Translations under genes and position numbers: made by a program
Part shown: positions 1 through 11,240 of the stretch, in pieces
How the letters are laid out: each line of letters starts with the position of its first letter
Numbering within the stretch: the first letter of the stretch is position 1
Source: Thiothrix litoralis
GTDB lineage: Bacteria; Pseudomonadota; Gammaproteobacteria; Thiotrichales; Thiotrichaceae
Assembly (NCBI RefSeq): GCF_017901135.1
Contig: NZ_CP072801.1
Location: 1,178,001 to 1,242,000, forward strand
Length of the DNA: 64,000 nt
Direction of reading: 5' to 3'
The notes under the pieces: generated by a model
Databases searched by the model: none
What the model saw: only the letters and a program-made list of their open reading frames with translations
Told to the model about the DNA's origin: nothing

Positions 1-2400
<2,400 letters not shown>

Positions 2401-2478
2401 GGTTACATCATCGGCAGTTCAAATAAGGCGGGTATCGTACCAGAATCTGGCGGGGAGGGCATAAACCGCACGGTGTTT

Positions 2479-2706
2479 TCATGGATCGCCGTGGGGTGAG
2501 GGGGCGGCAAACAAGGTCAGCAAAAGCTCGGCATCATCAATCAGGCGATAGACCGGGCGTTTGCCGGATAACTGTTCGCTCTCGGTGAGGATAATCAGTT
2601 TCAGCTTGGATAGAAACTCGCGGTCATCTTTGGGCGAAAGGGGTGAGCGGAAACGTTGCCATAGCGGGGTTTTTAGGTCGTCGAGGGAGGCTTGTACAAT
2701 CGGCAT
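2479..2706 (-). CDS. Small conserved-looking hypothetical protein upstream of metH
   Basis: A 75-residue frame with an ATG at 2706 (a TTG one codon earlier is possible), lying 78 bases upstream of metH on the same strand. The middle is rich in charged and leucine residues, consistent with a small helical soluble protein, and there is no signal peptide or membrane segment. I do not recognise the family. Its composition reads as a real protein, and the divergent gene starts only at 2781, so nothing else explains this stretch. It could be cotranscribed with metH. A spurious frame cannot be excluded. Confidence 0.5.
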   Translation of the reverse strand: MPIVQASLDDLKTPLWQRFRSPLSPKDDREFLSKLKLIILTESEQLSGKRPVYRLIDDAELLLTLFAAPSPHGDP

Positions 2707-2780
2707 CAAACGACACGAAACACCATCTTCGACCCACTTCCGCTATACTTGCCTTGTATCCTCGAAAGGCACGGCAACGC

Positions 2781-4328
2781 ATGAAAAAACTCCCTATCGG
2801 CATCAGCACCTTATCCAGCATCATCGACGGCGGTTGCGTCTACGTCGATAAAACCGCGTTAATCGCGCAATTGGTCAACGATGGGCGTTATTACTTCCTC
2901 TCGCGCCCGCGCCGTTTTGGCAAATCCTTGCTGGTGGATACGCTCAAAGAATTGTTCGAGGGCAACGAAGCCCTGTTCCGTGGGCTGCACATCCACCCCC
3001 ACTGGGATTGGACGAAACAACACCCCGTCATCCACATCAGCTTCAATGACGGCGTGCATACCGACCGGGCGCAACTGGAACAACGCATCACAGGACAATT
3101 ACAGGATAACGCAGCCCGTCTGCAAATCACGTTACCGGAAAGTAACGACAATGCCCTGTTATTTGCCCGCCTGCTGGAACGTGCCGTAGCCCACCACGGG
3201 CAACCCGCAGTGGTGCTGATCGACGAATACGACAAGCCCATGAACGACCAGATCGACCACCCAGAACGGGCTATCGAACTGCGTGACGGCCTGAAAAACC
3301 TGTATTCCGTACTGAAAGGGCGCGACACCCTGCTACGCTTCGTGTTACTAACTGGCGTCTCAAAATTCTCGCAAGTCTCGCTGTTCAGTGGTTTGAATAA
3401 CCTGCAAGACATCACCCTGCGTTCCACCTATTCCAGTCTGTGCGGTTACACCCAAGTTGAATTGGAACAAAACTTCGCTGACTATCTGCCGGGGGTCAAT
3501 CTGGAGCAAATGCGCCGTTGGTACAACGGTTACAACTGGCTGGGCGAATCCGTCTACAACCCCTTTGACGTGCTGCTGTTTCTGCAAGAAAAACGCTACC
3601 GCAGCCACTGGTTTGCCACAGCCACCCCCACATTTTTACTTAAACTGCTCAAAGCGGGGCAATATTACCTGCCAGAGTTGGAGCACTTTGAAGTGCATGA
3701 AGCCAGCCTTGGCAGCATCGACATCGGCAATATGTCCGCTGAGGCACTGCTGTTCCAGACTGGCTACCTCACCATCCACGATACGCTGATCCGGGGCGAA
3801 CAGCTTTATCTGGTGCTGGGCTACCCCAACCAAGAAGTCAAAGTAGCGTTTACCACCCATTTGCTGGCGGAACTGACACCCCGCACAGTACGCCCTGAGC
3901 GTTACAGCCTGCGCATCTATGACGCTTTGGCCGCCGCCAATTTAGATGCGCTGCACGAATTGCTCAAACGCTTTTTCGCTTCCATTCCGCACGATTGGTA
4001 TCGCAACAACCACATCGAGCAATACGAAGGTTATTATGCCAGTTTGTTTTATGCCCACATGGTCGCTTGTGGAGCGAATACCATTCCCGAAGATGTCACC
4101 TCTACCGGGCAAATCGACCTGACTGTTATCGTGGAAAACAAGGTATTCATTGTCGAGTTCAAGGCACTTGATACGGAACAGGCTAACAGCAAAGCCTTGG
4201 CGCAAATCAAGTCGAAGCACTACGCCGATAAATACTGCGATGGGCGCGAGCTTTATTTGGTAGGCATCGAATTCAGCAAGCCCCTACGCAACATCGTTGG
4301 CTTTGAATGGGAGCTTGCCCCTCAATAA
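2781..4328 (+). CDS. AAA-ATPase-like protein with C-terminal PD-(D/E)XK nuclease domain
   Basis: A 515-residue protein of the AAA-ATPase-like (PF09820) plus PDDEXK_9 (PF08011) architecture. The Walker A motif (FGKS, K48) follows the family's typical YFLSRPRRFGKS segment, and a Walker B-like IDEYD lies at 147-151. The C-terminal nuclease-like core shows an Asp in QIDLT (D446) and an ExK (E459, K461). The ATG at 2781 is preceded by GAAAGG; a longer frame from 2643 is open but would overlap the divergent small gene and lacks family sequence. The family is widespread, often multicopy and laterally spread, and its cellular role is not established. No toxin, restriction or transposase partner is visible beside it. 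Confidence 0.9.
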   Translation: MKKLPIGISTLSSIIDGGCVYVDKTALIAQLVNDGRYYFLSRPRRFGKSLLVDTLKELFEGNEALFRGLHIHPHWDWTKQHPVIHISFNDGVHTDRAQLEQRITGQLQDNAARLQITLPESNDNALLFARLLERAVAHHGQPAVVLIDEYDKPMNDQIDHPERAIELRDGLKNLYSVLKGRDTLLRFVLLTGVSKFSQVSLFSGLNNLQDITLRSTYSSLCGYTQVELEQNFADYLPGVNLEQMRRWYNGYNWLGESVYNPFDVLLFLQEKRYRSHWFATATPTFLLKLLKAGQYYLPELEHFEVHEASLGSIDIGNMSAEALLFQTGYLTIHDTLIRGEQLYLVLGYPNQEVKVAFTTHLLAELTPRTVRPERYSLRIYDALAAANLDALHELLKRFFASIPHDWYRNNHIEQYEGYYASLFYAHMVACGANTIPEDVTSTGQIDLTVIVENKVFIVEFKALDTEQANSKALAQIKSKHYADKYCDGRELYLVGIEFSKPLRNIVGFEWELAPQ

Positions 4329-4396
4329 GGGTAGGTATCGAACCCAATAGGCTGGTGGTATGCTCCACTTCACCACGTTTTTTAGGAGGAGGATTC

Positions 4397-5323
4397 ATGT
4401 CAGCAGAGCATCCTATTGTTGCCATTACCGGCGCTATGGAATCGGGTTCAGTATCGGTTATCCAAGCATTGGAGCGGATTTTTTACCGAGAGCGGGTCAA
4501 AGCGGTCTATATCGACGGCAGTGCTTTCCGCCGTTATGACCGTAACACCATGCGTGAAGCGGTACGTGAGGCCAAACAACAAGGCAAAACCCTGGGGCAT
4601 TTCGGCCCTGAAGGCAACCATCTCGAAAAGTTGGAAAGCCTGTTTTTTGAATACGCGGCAACAGGTGGTGGTTTGTCTCGGCACTACTTGCACACCGACA
4701 CCCAAGCACGCAAATTCGGGCAGGAAGTCGGCACGTTTACCCCGTGGGAACGTATGGATCCTGACAGCGATTTATTGTTGTATCGTGGTTTGCATGGCGC
4801 TGCTTCGGTCGACGATATTGATTTGTCACAATACCCCGACTTGTCGATCGGGATTGCGCCGAATGCCAATCTGGAGTGGATGAGTAAAATCCAGCACGAA
4901 GTCTACAACCGTAGTGTGCCGTTGGAGGATGCGAAAGAAGCTTTGCTGAAGCGTCTCAACGATTATGTCAGCCACATTACCCCGCAATTCATGCGCACGC
5001 ATATCAATTTCCAGCTTATTCCATTAGTGGATACCTCTGACCCGTTTGGGGCTGAAGCAGTGCCGTCGGCGGATGAGTGTTATCTGATTATCCATTTCAT
5101 CGACAAATACTGGCCTAATTTCGTCCCGTTGCTCGCGGATATTCCGGGGGCGTTCATGACGCGGCGCAATACCATGGTGGTTCCCAGCAGCAAAATGCTG
5201 ATGGCGATTGAGCTGGTATTAATGCCGATTATCCACGACCTGATCAACGCCAGCCGCCAGTTACGCGGTATTACGGATGTGCCAGAAGATCGAGGCGCGG
5301 GTGTATTGGGTCTGGTAGAATAA
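4397..5323 (+). CDS. Phosphoribulokinase paralogue, probably catalytically inactive
   Basis: Aligns over its whole 308 residues with class I bacterial phosphoribulokinase, the Calvin-cycle enzyme that phosphorylates ribulose 5-phosphate. Conserved blocks include TPWE, GLHGA, NLEW, ITPQF and DTSxPF. Compared from memory with the R. sphaeroides enzyme, the key positions differ. The nucleotide loop reads GAMESGSVS (12-20) instead of GSSGAGTST. Ser42 stands at the catalytic-base Asp42, Arg45 at His45, and Arg130 at the metal-binding Glu131. His167 and Glu168 stand at Arg168 and Asp169. Arg49, Lys164 and Arg172 are kept. The start ATG at 4397 sits behind a strong AGGAGGA. Fold assignment is firm; loss of kinase activity is an inference. 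No other Calvin-cycle gene lies in the window. Confidence 0.88.
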   Translation: MSAEHPIVAITGAMESGSVSVIQALERIFYRERVKAVYIDGSAFRRYDRNTMREAVREAKQQGKTLGHFGPEGNHLEKLESLFFEYAATGGGLSRHYLHTDTQARKFGQEVGTFTPWERMDPDSDLLLYRGLHGAASVDDIDLSQYPDLSIGIAPNANLEWMSKIQHEVYNRSVPLEDAKEALLKRLNDYVSHITPQFMRTHINFQLIPLVDTSDPFGAEAVPSADECYLIIHFIDKYWPNFVPLLADIPGAFMTRRNTMVVPSSKMLMAIELVLMPIIHDLINASRQLRGITDVPEDRGAGVLGLVE

Positions 5324-5341
5324 GCGCTTTTGGGTAAGCGC
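5324..5341 (+). promoter_or_regulatory. Short hairpin just before the acyltransferase start codon
   Basis: GCGCTT and AAGCGC form a perfect 6-bp stem with a 6-base loop. It begins immediately after the preceding stop codon and ends four bases before the GTG start of the acyltransferase gene, where a Shine-Dalgarno would lie. There is no T-run, so a terminator is unlikely. It may lower translation of the downstream gene, or be chance. Confidence 0.35.
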
Positions 5342-5345
5342 CAAC

Positions 5346-6473
5346 GTGATTTACAGAAAGGAAATTGACGGGTTACGCGCCTTGGCGGTCATCCCGGTGA
5401 TCTTGTTCCATGCCGGATTTGCGGCGGTGAGCGGCGGCTTTGTGGGTGTGGATGTCTTCTTTGTCATCAGCGGCTACCTGATTACTTCGATCATTCTGGA
5501 AGAACTGGCGGCGGGACGTTTCACTGTCGCCGGTTTCTATGAACGCCGTGCCCGGCGCATTTTACCTGCCTTGTTTTTCGTATTACTCGCGTGCTTGCCG
5601 TTGGCGTGGTGGCTATTGTTGCCTGCCGAAATGGTGGACTTTGGTAAGAGTATGGCGGCGGTAGCGGTGTTTGCTTCCAATATCCTGTTCTGGTTGCAGA
5701 CCGATTATTTTGCGGCGACGGCGGAACAGATTCCCTTGCTGCATACGTGGAGCCTCGCGGTTGAGGAGCAATATTATCTGGTGTTTCCACTGTTCATGCT
5801 GCTGGCATGGGGCTTGGGCAAGCGCTGGTTGGTAGGGTTGATTTCGCTGGTGGCCTTGCTAAGTCTGGGCTGGTCGGAATGGTTGTGGCGCGGTTCGGTG
5901 GAAGCCAATTTCTACCTGATTCCCAGCCGGGCATGGGAATTGATGCTGGGCGCATTGGCGGCGTTCTACTTGCAAAACAAAGCTTCCCCACAGGGAATGC
6001 TCGCGCAAGCGGGTAGTCTGGGTGGTATCGCCTTGCTGGGTTATGCAGTGTTTTTCTTTCATGACGGTATTCCGTTTCCTAGCCTGTATGCGTTAGTGCC
6101 GACCGTCGGGGCACTGCTGCTGATTGTGGCGGCGACGCCAGCCACGTGGGTGGGCAAGTTGCTGGCCAGCCCGCCGTTGGTGGGTATCGGGCTGATTTCC
6201 TACAGTGCTTATTTGTGGCATCAGCCCCTGTTTGTGTTTGCACGGATGCAGGCGCTGGATGAGCCAAGCACGGCTTTCATGGCAGGCTTGAGTGTGCTGA
6301 CGTTGGTGCTGGCGTGGTTTAGCTGGCGCTTTGTGGAAAAGCCGTTCCGTGACCGCAGCCGTTTTACTCGTACCCAAATTTTCAGCGGTGCGGTGATTGG
6401 CAGTTTGCTGTTTATCGCCTTAGGCGCAGCCTTGGTGCTGACTGATGGGCTGGCAAGTCGCTTTGCAGAGTGA
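5346..6473 (+). CDS. Membrane acyltransferase family 3 (OafA/YrhL type), without fused SGNH domain
   Basis: A 375-residue integral membrane protein that should move an acyl group, usually acetyl, onto a surface sugar. The N-terminus carries the family pattern with EIDGLRALAV, the catalytic His22 and the FFVISGYLIT segment, followed by roughly ten hydrophobic spans. Typical OafA-like enzymes of 600-650 residues continue into a periplasmic SGNH esterase-like domain; here the frame stops after the membrane domain, and an SGNH protein with its own signal peptide follows five bases later. The start is a GTG at 5346 with no clear ribosome-binding site, chosen because it gives the family's normal N-terminus. 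The acceptor is unknown; surface polysaccharide or lipopolysaccharide are candidates. Confidence 0.88.
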   Translation: MIYRKEIDGLRALAVIPVILFHAGFAAVSGGFVGVDVFFVISGYLITSIILEELAAGRFTVAGFYERRARRILPALFFVLLACLPLAWWLLLPAEMVDFGKSMAAVAVFASNILFWLQTDYFAATAEQIPLLHTWSLAVEEQYYLVFPLFMLLAWGLGKRWLVGLISLVALLSLGWSEWLWRGSVEANFYLIPSRAWELMLGALAAFYLQNKASPQGMLAQAGSLGGIALLGYAVFFFHDGIPFPSLYALVPTVGALLLIVAATPATWVGKLLASPPLVGIGLISYSAYLWHQPLFVFARMQALDEPSTAFMAGLSVLTLVLAWFSWRFVEKPFRDRSRFTRTQIFSGAVIGSLLFIALGAALVLTDGLASRFAE

Positions 6474-6477
6474 AAAA

Positions 6478-7293
6478 ATGATGATGAAAATGTATATACC
6501 ATTATTTGTGGGCTTGTTGTGTTTTGGCAGCATGATGCCTGCATCAGCCGATAGCCACGAGGCATTATTGAAAGCGGCTGACACCGAAGCCAGCGGCGCA
6601 TACACTCGTCAGCGCTTTCTTGCTGTGCAAAAAAAGCCGTTTGACCCTGCCGACAAGCGCAAAAAGACGCTGATTATCGGCGACAGCCATGCGCAGGATT
6701 TCTTCAACGGCGTGCTGGAAAATGGTTATTTGGCGAATTACCAACTGAGTACCCGCTACATTCCCACCCGTTGCCAGATGTTTTTTGGCGAAAAGGGTGC
6801 AGAAAATATCCAGCCTAAAGATACCGCTTTATGTGCCGCATCCGATAACCTGACGCAGGCTGCCGCGCAGATTGCTGACGCTGATGTGGTGATTATGGTG
6901 GCACGCTGGCAAGAATGGGCAGCAAAGCTATTGCCAGAAACCCTTAAAAGCATGAACTTACGTGCTGATCAGTCTTTGGTAGTGGTGGGTGCGAAAGATT
7001 TCGGTCGAGTGTCGGTCAGGAATTACCTGAAGCTATCCGACGATGAATTACGCGCCTTGAGCAACAAGGTTGACCCCAAGCCTTTGGCAACCAATCAGCT
7101 ATTGCGCGACAGTTTGGGGGATAAGGTTTTCGTGGATCAGCAACGCCTGATTTGCGGGGAGGGGGCGAATTGCCGCTTGTTTACGGATGATGCGCAACTG
7201 ATTTCCTACGACGGCGGGCATTTGACACCCGCCGGGGCGAAATACGTGGGTCAGTTGCTGTTTGCTAACTCACTGCTCCAGCGGTTTCAGTAA
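6478..7293 (+). CDS. Secreted SGNH-hydrolase-like protein, partner of the upstream acyltransferase
   Basis: A 271-residue protein with a signal peptide ending near PASA at about residue 24. The SGNH domain shows the block I Ser in GDSH (S70) and a C-terminal DGGH (D245 and H248) matching the catalytic Asp/His pair. This domain is normally the C-terminal half of OafA/YrhL-type acyltransferases; here it is a separate exported protein starting five bases after the acyltransferase stop. The ATG at 6478 is preferred over the longer frame from 6445 because it begins directly with the signal peptide. It probably works with the acyltransferase in the periplasm, receiving or hydrolysing acyl groups. 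Its last 24 bases overlap the converging helicase gene. Confidence 0.8.
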   Translation: MMMKMYIPLFVGLLCFGSMMPASADSHEALLKAADTEASGAYTRQRFLAVQKKPFDPADKRKKTLIIGDSHAQDFFNGVLENGYLANYQLSTRYIPTRCQMFFGEKGAENIQPKDTALCAASDNLTQAAAQIADADVVIMVARWQEWAAKLLPETLKSMNLRADQSLVVVGAKDFGRVSVRNYLKLSDDELRALSNKVDPKPLATNQLLRDSLGDKVFVDQQRLICGEGANCRLFTDDAQLISYDGGHLTPAGAKYVGQLLFANSLLQRFQ

Positions 7294-10200
7294 GTCCATC
7301 AGGTCTTCAGAGCTGAAGCGCACGCTTTCTTGTGCTCCCGCTTCTGAGTACAGGCTATTGGCCAGCATCTGCTTTTTCTCTTGCAGTTTGAGGATTTTTT
7401 CCTCAACTGTATCTTCGGTAATCAGTTTGTAGACGAATACAGGTTTGTCCTGACCGATGCGGTAAGCGCGGTCGGTGGCTTGCTGTTCCGCCGCTGGGTT
7501 CCACCACGGGTCGTAATGAATAACAGTGTCGGCAGCGGTGAGGTTTAGCCCGGTACCGCCTGCTTTGAGGCTGATCAGGAATACTTTGGCATCGCCTTCC
7601 TGAAAGTCGGCAATGACTTCATCGCGGTTTTTGGTTTGCCCGGTCAATTTGGTGTATGCAATTTTTGAGGCCATCAGTTCTTCTTCGATCAAAGCTAACA
7701 TCGAGGTGAATTGCGAGAACAGCAAGACCTTGCGGCCTTCTTCGAGCATTTCTGGCAATAAGGTCATCAGCAGTTCGAGTTTGGCGGACTGTTTGACCTT
7801 CGTGGCTTTGTCGAGCTTGACCAAACGTGGGTCACAGCAGACTTGGCGCAGTTTCAGTAGTGCGTCGAGAATCATGATATGGCTGCGGGCGAAACCTTTT
7901 TTGCCGATTTCTTCCTGTAACTTGGTGTCCATCGCGAGGCGCACAGTTTCGTACAGGTCGCGCTGTTTGCCTTCGAGTGCCACGCTGCGGATGATCTCGG
8001 TTTTGGGGGGCAATTCGCTGGCAACCAGCTCCTTGGTACGACGTAACATGAAGGGTAAGACCCGCTGGCGTAATTGCTGTTGCCTGCCTACATCGCCCTG
8101 TTTTTCAATCGGGGTGCGGAACAGGCGAGTAAATTTGTCGTGCGCACCCAAAAAGCCGGGCATCAGGAAGTGGTACATCGACCATAATTCGCCAAGGTGA
8201 TTTTCCAGCGGCGTGCCGGTCAGGCACAAGCGATGCTGTGCCTTGAGGGTGTAAATGACCTGAGTGGTGCGTGAAGCCGCATTCTTGATGGCTTGGGCTT
8301 CATCCAGTATCAGGTAGTGGAAGGTGTGGCGCAGGTATTGTTCTTCATCACGCACGATCAGCGGGTAAGTGGTGAGGATCAGGTCATACTCACCCAGATG
8401 CTCAAAGTGCTTGTGACGGTCATTACCGTGGATGGTTTGCACCCGCAAATCAGGGGTGAAGCGGGCTGCTTCGCGGCGCCAGTTCCCCATCAGGCTGGTG
8501 GGGGCGATGACCAGCGCAGGCTGTTCCAGTCGCCCGGCCTGCTTTTCTATCAGTAAGTGCGCGAGGGTTTGCAGGGTTTTGCCCAAGCCCATGTCGTCGG
8601 CGAGGATGCCGTTGAACTGGTATTCACGCAGGAATTGCAGCCAGTTCAAACCGTCGTGCTGATAATGGCGCAATTCGGCATTCAAACCTTCCGGTAGTGT
8701 AATGGGTTGGATGCCTTGGAAATCCTGCAATTTTTGGGTGAGGATGAGGAGTTCTTCCGCGCCTTTCCATTTCATGCCGGGGGCATTGAGCAGTGCGCCC
8801 AATGCCGTCCCTTGGTATTTGCTGAGTTCCAGATTGCCGTTGGCATTGAGTGGCTGGTGGTCGTAGAGTTCGACCAGCGTGTCGAGAATTCCACCCAGGC
8901 GCTGTGATTCGAGTTTGGCCCAGCGGTTGCCAGATAGCGGTACGAAAATGTATTGCTGGCGTTCCAACAGATCGCGCAAGGCTTGCGGGCTTTCCATCTG
9001 CCCGAGCATGTCGACCAGAATCGGCAGCAGGTTAATGCGCTGGCCTTCCACCTCAAAGCCGAGGCTGATTTCAAACCAGTCGTTGCCGTTGGCACTTTCT
9101 TCCCACGCGGCATCAAGGTCGCCGACGATATCAAAATGCAGGTCAAAGGCGTCATCCAGCGTGACGTTCCAGCCTTCCGCACGCAGCGCCTCTACCCCGT
9201 GGTCGAGGAAATCATTCCAGCGTAATGCTGTTAACGCAGGGGAATCCGGGTGCATCAGCAGTTCAAGACGGTGTAGGTCAGGGAAACGGCTATTGGCTGT
9301 TTCAAAACCGTAGTCCTCGAGGGTGTCGAGTGCTTGTTGTTCGGCGTCAAGGTCGCGGTGGATGCGGTAGCGTTGTTTGTCCGCTTTCAGTAAGGTACTG
9401 GGCTTGTGTTGGGCGGGTTGCAGCAGCTTATCGGCGTAATGGAAGCGCAGGCTGGCAATGTGGGTTTCAAGGCCAGTTTCCGGCAGCGTGACGGTGCGCA
9501 GATACAGGTCGGGTATGGGTGTGGCGTGTACATCTTCGATTTGTTGGCACACCTGCGGGGAAGGCGCGGGAACTTCCGCATCTGGCAGCGCTTCCAGCAA
9601 GCGTTCACTGACACGCTCGGCTTGTTCGGCGGGAATCGGTGGTGCATTCAGGAATTTTTCAACCTGTGCGAGGCTGAGGTCGGGGTGCTGTAACCAGCCG
9701 CAAGTCTGTGTCTGGGTATCAATGTACCAAAGCTTGGCGTTGAGCCAGAAATAGCGGGTGACGGTACGGTCGGGAATCAGGCTGACGGTGTAAGTCTGGT
9801 TGGCGTCCTGTTGCCATTCAAACTGGAAGCCGAGTGCCGAACCCCAATGCAGCGGCTGTATATCGCGTTGCCATGTGTCGGCATTTGCCCAGAATGCTCG
9901 CCCAGTTTTGAGAATTTCGAGAAGTACTTGTTCGCCAGTTTTACCGTTTAAAGTGCCTTTGTTCCAGTGATGCAAAAAGCGCATTCCTGGCATCGCGAGC
10001 AGTTGGGCAATCATCAGGTCGTGAGGTTCGTAACCGAAATTGCGGGCGCGGTAAGGGGTTAGGAGGGCTTCTAGTTGGACGTGGGAGGGTTTGCCATAAC
10101 CGCCTTTTTTGAGCACATTGGCTTTGTACAGGCTCAGGGTCGGGTGTTCGTAAGCATCTATATCCAGCAGGTAGAGCAAATGTGCACTGGTAAGCTCGGT

Positions 10201-10686
10201 TTCACCCTCAAAAGTGATACCGGAAGGCTTGTCAGCATTGCTGAGTGACTGTAGCCACAGGTCGACGGGGGAGTGGGTGGCAGCCCTGGCGGTTGGCATG
10301 GTAGCAGCCATAAACGCAGGCACGGTTTTGCGCTGGGGTTCCCTGGCTTTTTGCTTGCGGGCGTAGTCGAGGTATTCAAACAAGGTGGCCACCGCGTGTT
10401 TACACGCCATGGTGACCGGGCAGGTGCAAACGCCAGTGACCCAACGCGGCGAGTGCTCGTTGTAATTGACTACTGTAACATAAGGTTCCTCAGCGTTGCC
10501 CTGAACCTTGGCAGTGATGGAAACATTACCATTGCCACTTTTTTCTGACCGAAAATGCGTGACTTTGCCCTTTTCGTAATAATCAATGCCACGCTCGATG
10601 GTCGTGGTATCAAAAACATTAAACAGGACTGTTTGGGAAAAATGGTTGTCAGCAAGCAGGTCGAGGTGTTTAGCTGTTAGATGCAT
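7270..10686 (-). CDS. SNF2-family DEAD/DEAH helicase with N-terminal SWIM zinc finger
   Basis: A 1138-residue Swi2/Snf2 ATPase. The SWIM zinc finger is visible as Cys87, Cys89, Cys95 and His97 (CxCx5CxH). A long middle region of unknown function follows. The ATPase core has the P-loop DDMGLGKT with K703, a DEAQ box near 795-798, and the C-terminal helicase half with SQFTSM, GGTGLNLTAAD and QATDRAYRIGQ. Such bacterial proteins move on double-stranded DNA or remodel protein-DNA or RNA-polymerase complexes; their targets are mostly unknown. No methyltransferase or phospholipase-D partner of the DISARM type lies nearby, so a defence role is not supported. The 3' end overlaps the SGNH gene tail to tail. 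Confidence 0.93.
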   Translation of the reverse strand: MHLTAKHLDLLADNHFSQTVLFNVFDTTTIERGIDYYEKGKVTHFRSEKSGNGNVSITAKVQGNAEEPYVTVVNYNEHSPRWVTGVCTCPVTMACKHAVATLFEYLDYARKQKAREPQRKTVPAFMAATMPTARAATHSPVDLWLQSLSNADKPSGITFEGETELTSAHLLYLLDIDAYEHPTLSLYKANVLKKGGYGKPSHVQLEALLTPYRARNFGYEPHDLMIAQLLAMPGMRFLHHWNKGTLNGKTGEQVLLEILKTGRAFWANADTWQRDIQPLHWGSALGFQFEWQQDANQTYTVSLIPDRTVTRYFWLNAKLWYIDTQTQTCGWLQHPDLSLAQVEKFLNAPPIPAEQAERVSERLLEALPDAEVPAPSPQVCQQIEDVHATPIPDLYLRTVTLPETGLETHIASLRFHYADKLLQPAQHKPSTLLKADKQRYRIHRDLDAEQQALDTLEDYGFETANSRFPDLHRLELLMHPDSPALTALRWNDFLDHGVEALRAEGWNVTLDDAFDLHFDIVGDLDAAWEESANGNDWFEISLGFEVEGQRINLLPILVDMLGQMESPQALRDLLERQQYIFVPLSGNRWAKLESQRLGGILDTLVELYDHQPLNANGNLELSKYQGTALGALLNAPGMKWKGAEELLILTQKLQDFQGIQPITLPEGLNAELRHYQHDGLNWLQFLREYQFNGILADDMGLGKTLQTLAHLLIEKQAGRLEQPALVIAPTSLMGNWRREAARFTPDLRVQTIHGNDRHKHFEHLGEYDLILTTYPLIVRDEEQYLRHTFHYLILDEAQAIKNAASRTTQVIYTLKAQHRLCLTGTPLENHLGELWSMYHFLMPGFLGAHDKFTRLFRTPIEKQGDVGRQQQLRQRVLPFMLRRTKELVASELPPKTEIIRSVALEGKQRDLYETVRLAMDTKLQEEIGKKGFARSHIMILDALLKLRQVCCDPRLVKLDKATKVKQSAKLELLMTLLPEMLEEGRKVLLFSQFTSMLALIEEELMASKIAYTKLTGQTKNRDEVIADFQEGDAKVFLISLKAGGTGLNLTAADTVIHYDPWWNPAAEQQATDRAYRIGQDKPVFVYKLITEDTVEEKILKLQEKKQMLANSLYSEAGAQESVRFSSEDLMDLLKPLEQ

Positions 10687-10782
10687 TTCGTTCGTTTATT
10701 ACCAGACTGAATTTTTAGTCGGGTCACATTGTGCAACGATGCGCTGGGTTTGTCACGGCAAGATGTCGATTTGCCGGTGATT

Positions 10783-10813
10783 GGCGGAAGGGGTGAAGTC
10801 ATCACCCCCCGCC
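10783..10813 (-). terminator. Inverted repeat downstream of mscL
   Basis: Imperfect stem (GGCGG-GGGGTGA pairing with TTCACCCC-CCGCC on the minus strand) starting eight bases after the mscL stop. No T-run follows, so it is only a weak candidate terminator. Confidence 0.35.
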
Positions 10814-10820
10814 GGAAAGC

Positions 10821-11240
10821 TTACTTTTGCTTCAATAAATCGCGGATTTCACCCAGCAATGCCTCCTGATTGGAAGGTGCGGCGGGTTCTTCTGCGACTG
10901 CATCCTGCTTGCGCTTCATTTTGTTCATGGCCTTAATGGCAACGAAAATAGCCAATGCCACGATGATGAAGTCAAAAATGGTCTGAACAAAAGCCCCGTA
11001 TTTAAGAACAAGGGCTGGCACGAAATCGGGAGCACCCTCAACACCAACAGCATCCTTGAGTTTGAAAGCCATGTCACTGAAGTCGACGCCACCTGTTAGT
11101 AATCCCAGCAGTGGCATGACGATGCCATCGACAAGAGACGAAACGATCTTGCCGAATGCTGCGCCAATGATCACACCAACGGCGAGATCGACAACATTAC
11201 CTTTCATGGCAAATTCTTTGAATTCACTGACAAAACTCAT
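10821..11240 (-). CDS. mscL: Large-conductance mechanosensitive channel
   Basis: A 139-residue inner-membrane channel that opens under membrane tension and releases solutes during osmotic downshock. The N-terminal amphipathic helix ([14 protein letters not shown]) runs into TM1 ([22 protein letters not shown]), with the GVIIGAAFG segment that forms the gate, and TM2 lies around [13 protein letters not shown]. The C-terminus has the usual charged bundle ending [11 protein letters not shown]. Length and order match the family exactly. The start ATG at 11240 has a strong GGAGG upstream. It is transcribed alone, divergently from the hemerythrin-like gene, across a 234-base intergenic region that should hold both promoters. 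Confidence 0.97.
   Translation of the reverse strand: MSFVSEFKEFAMKGNVVDLAVGVIIGAAFGKIVSSLVDGIVMPLLGLLTGGVDFSDMAFKLKDAVGVEGAPDFVPALVLKYGAFVQTIFDFIIVALAIFVAIKAMNKMKRKQDAVAEEPAAPSNQEALLGEIRDLLKQK

Noticed and set aside
2401..2478. Cobalamin riboswitch upstream of metH
   Set aside because: The gap is only 78 bases and no B12-box-like segment is seen, too short for the known class.
7270..10686. DISARM or other SNF2-based defence system
   Set aside because: No methyltransferase, DUF1998 or phospholipase D gene is adjacent; neighbours are an SGNH protein and mscL.
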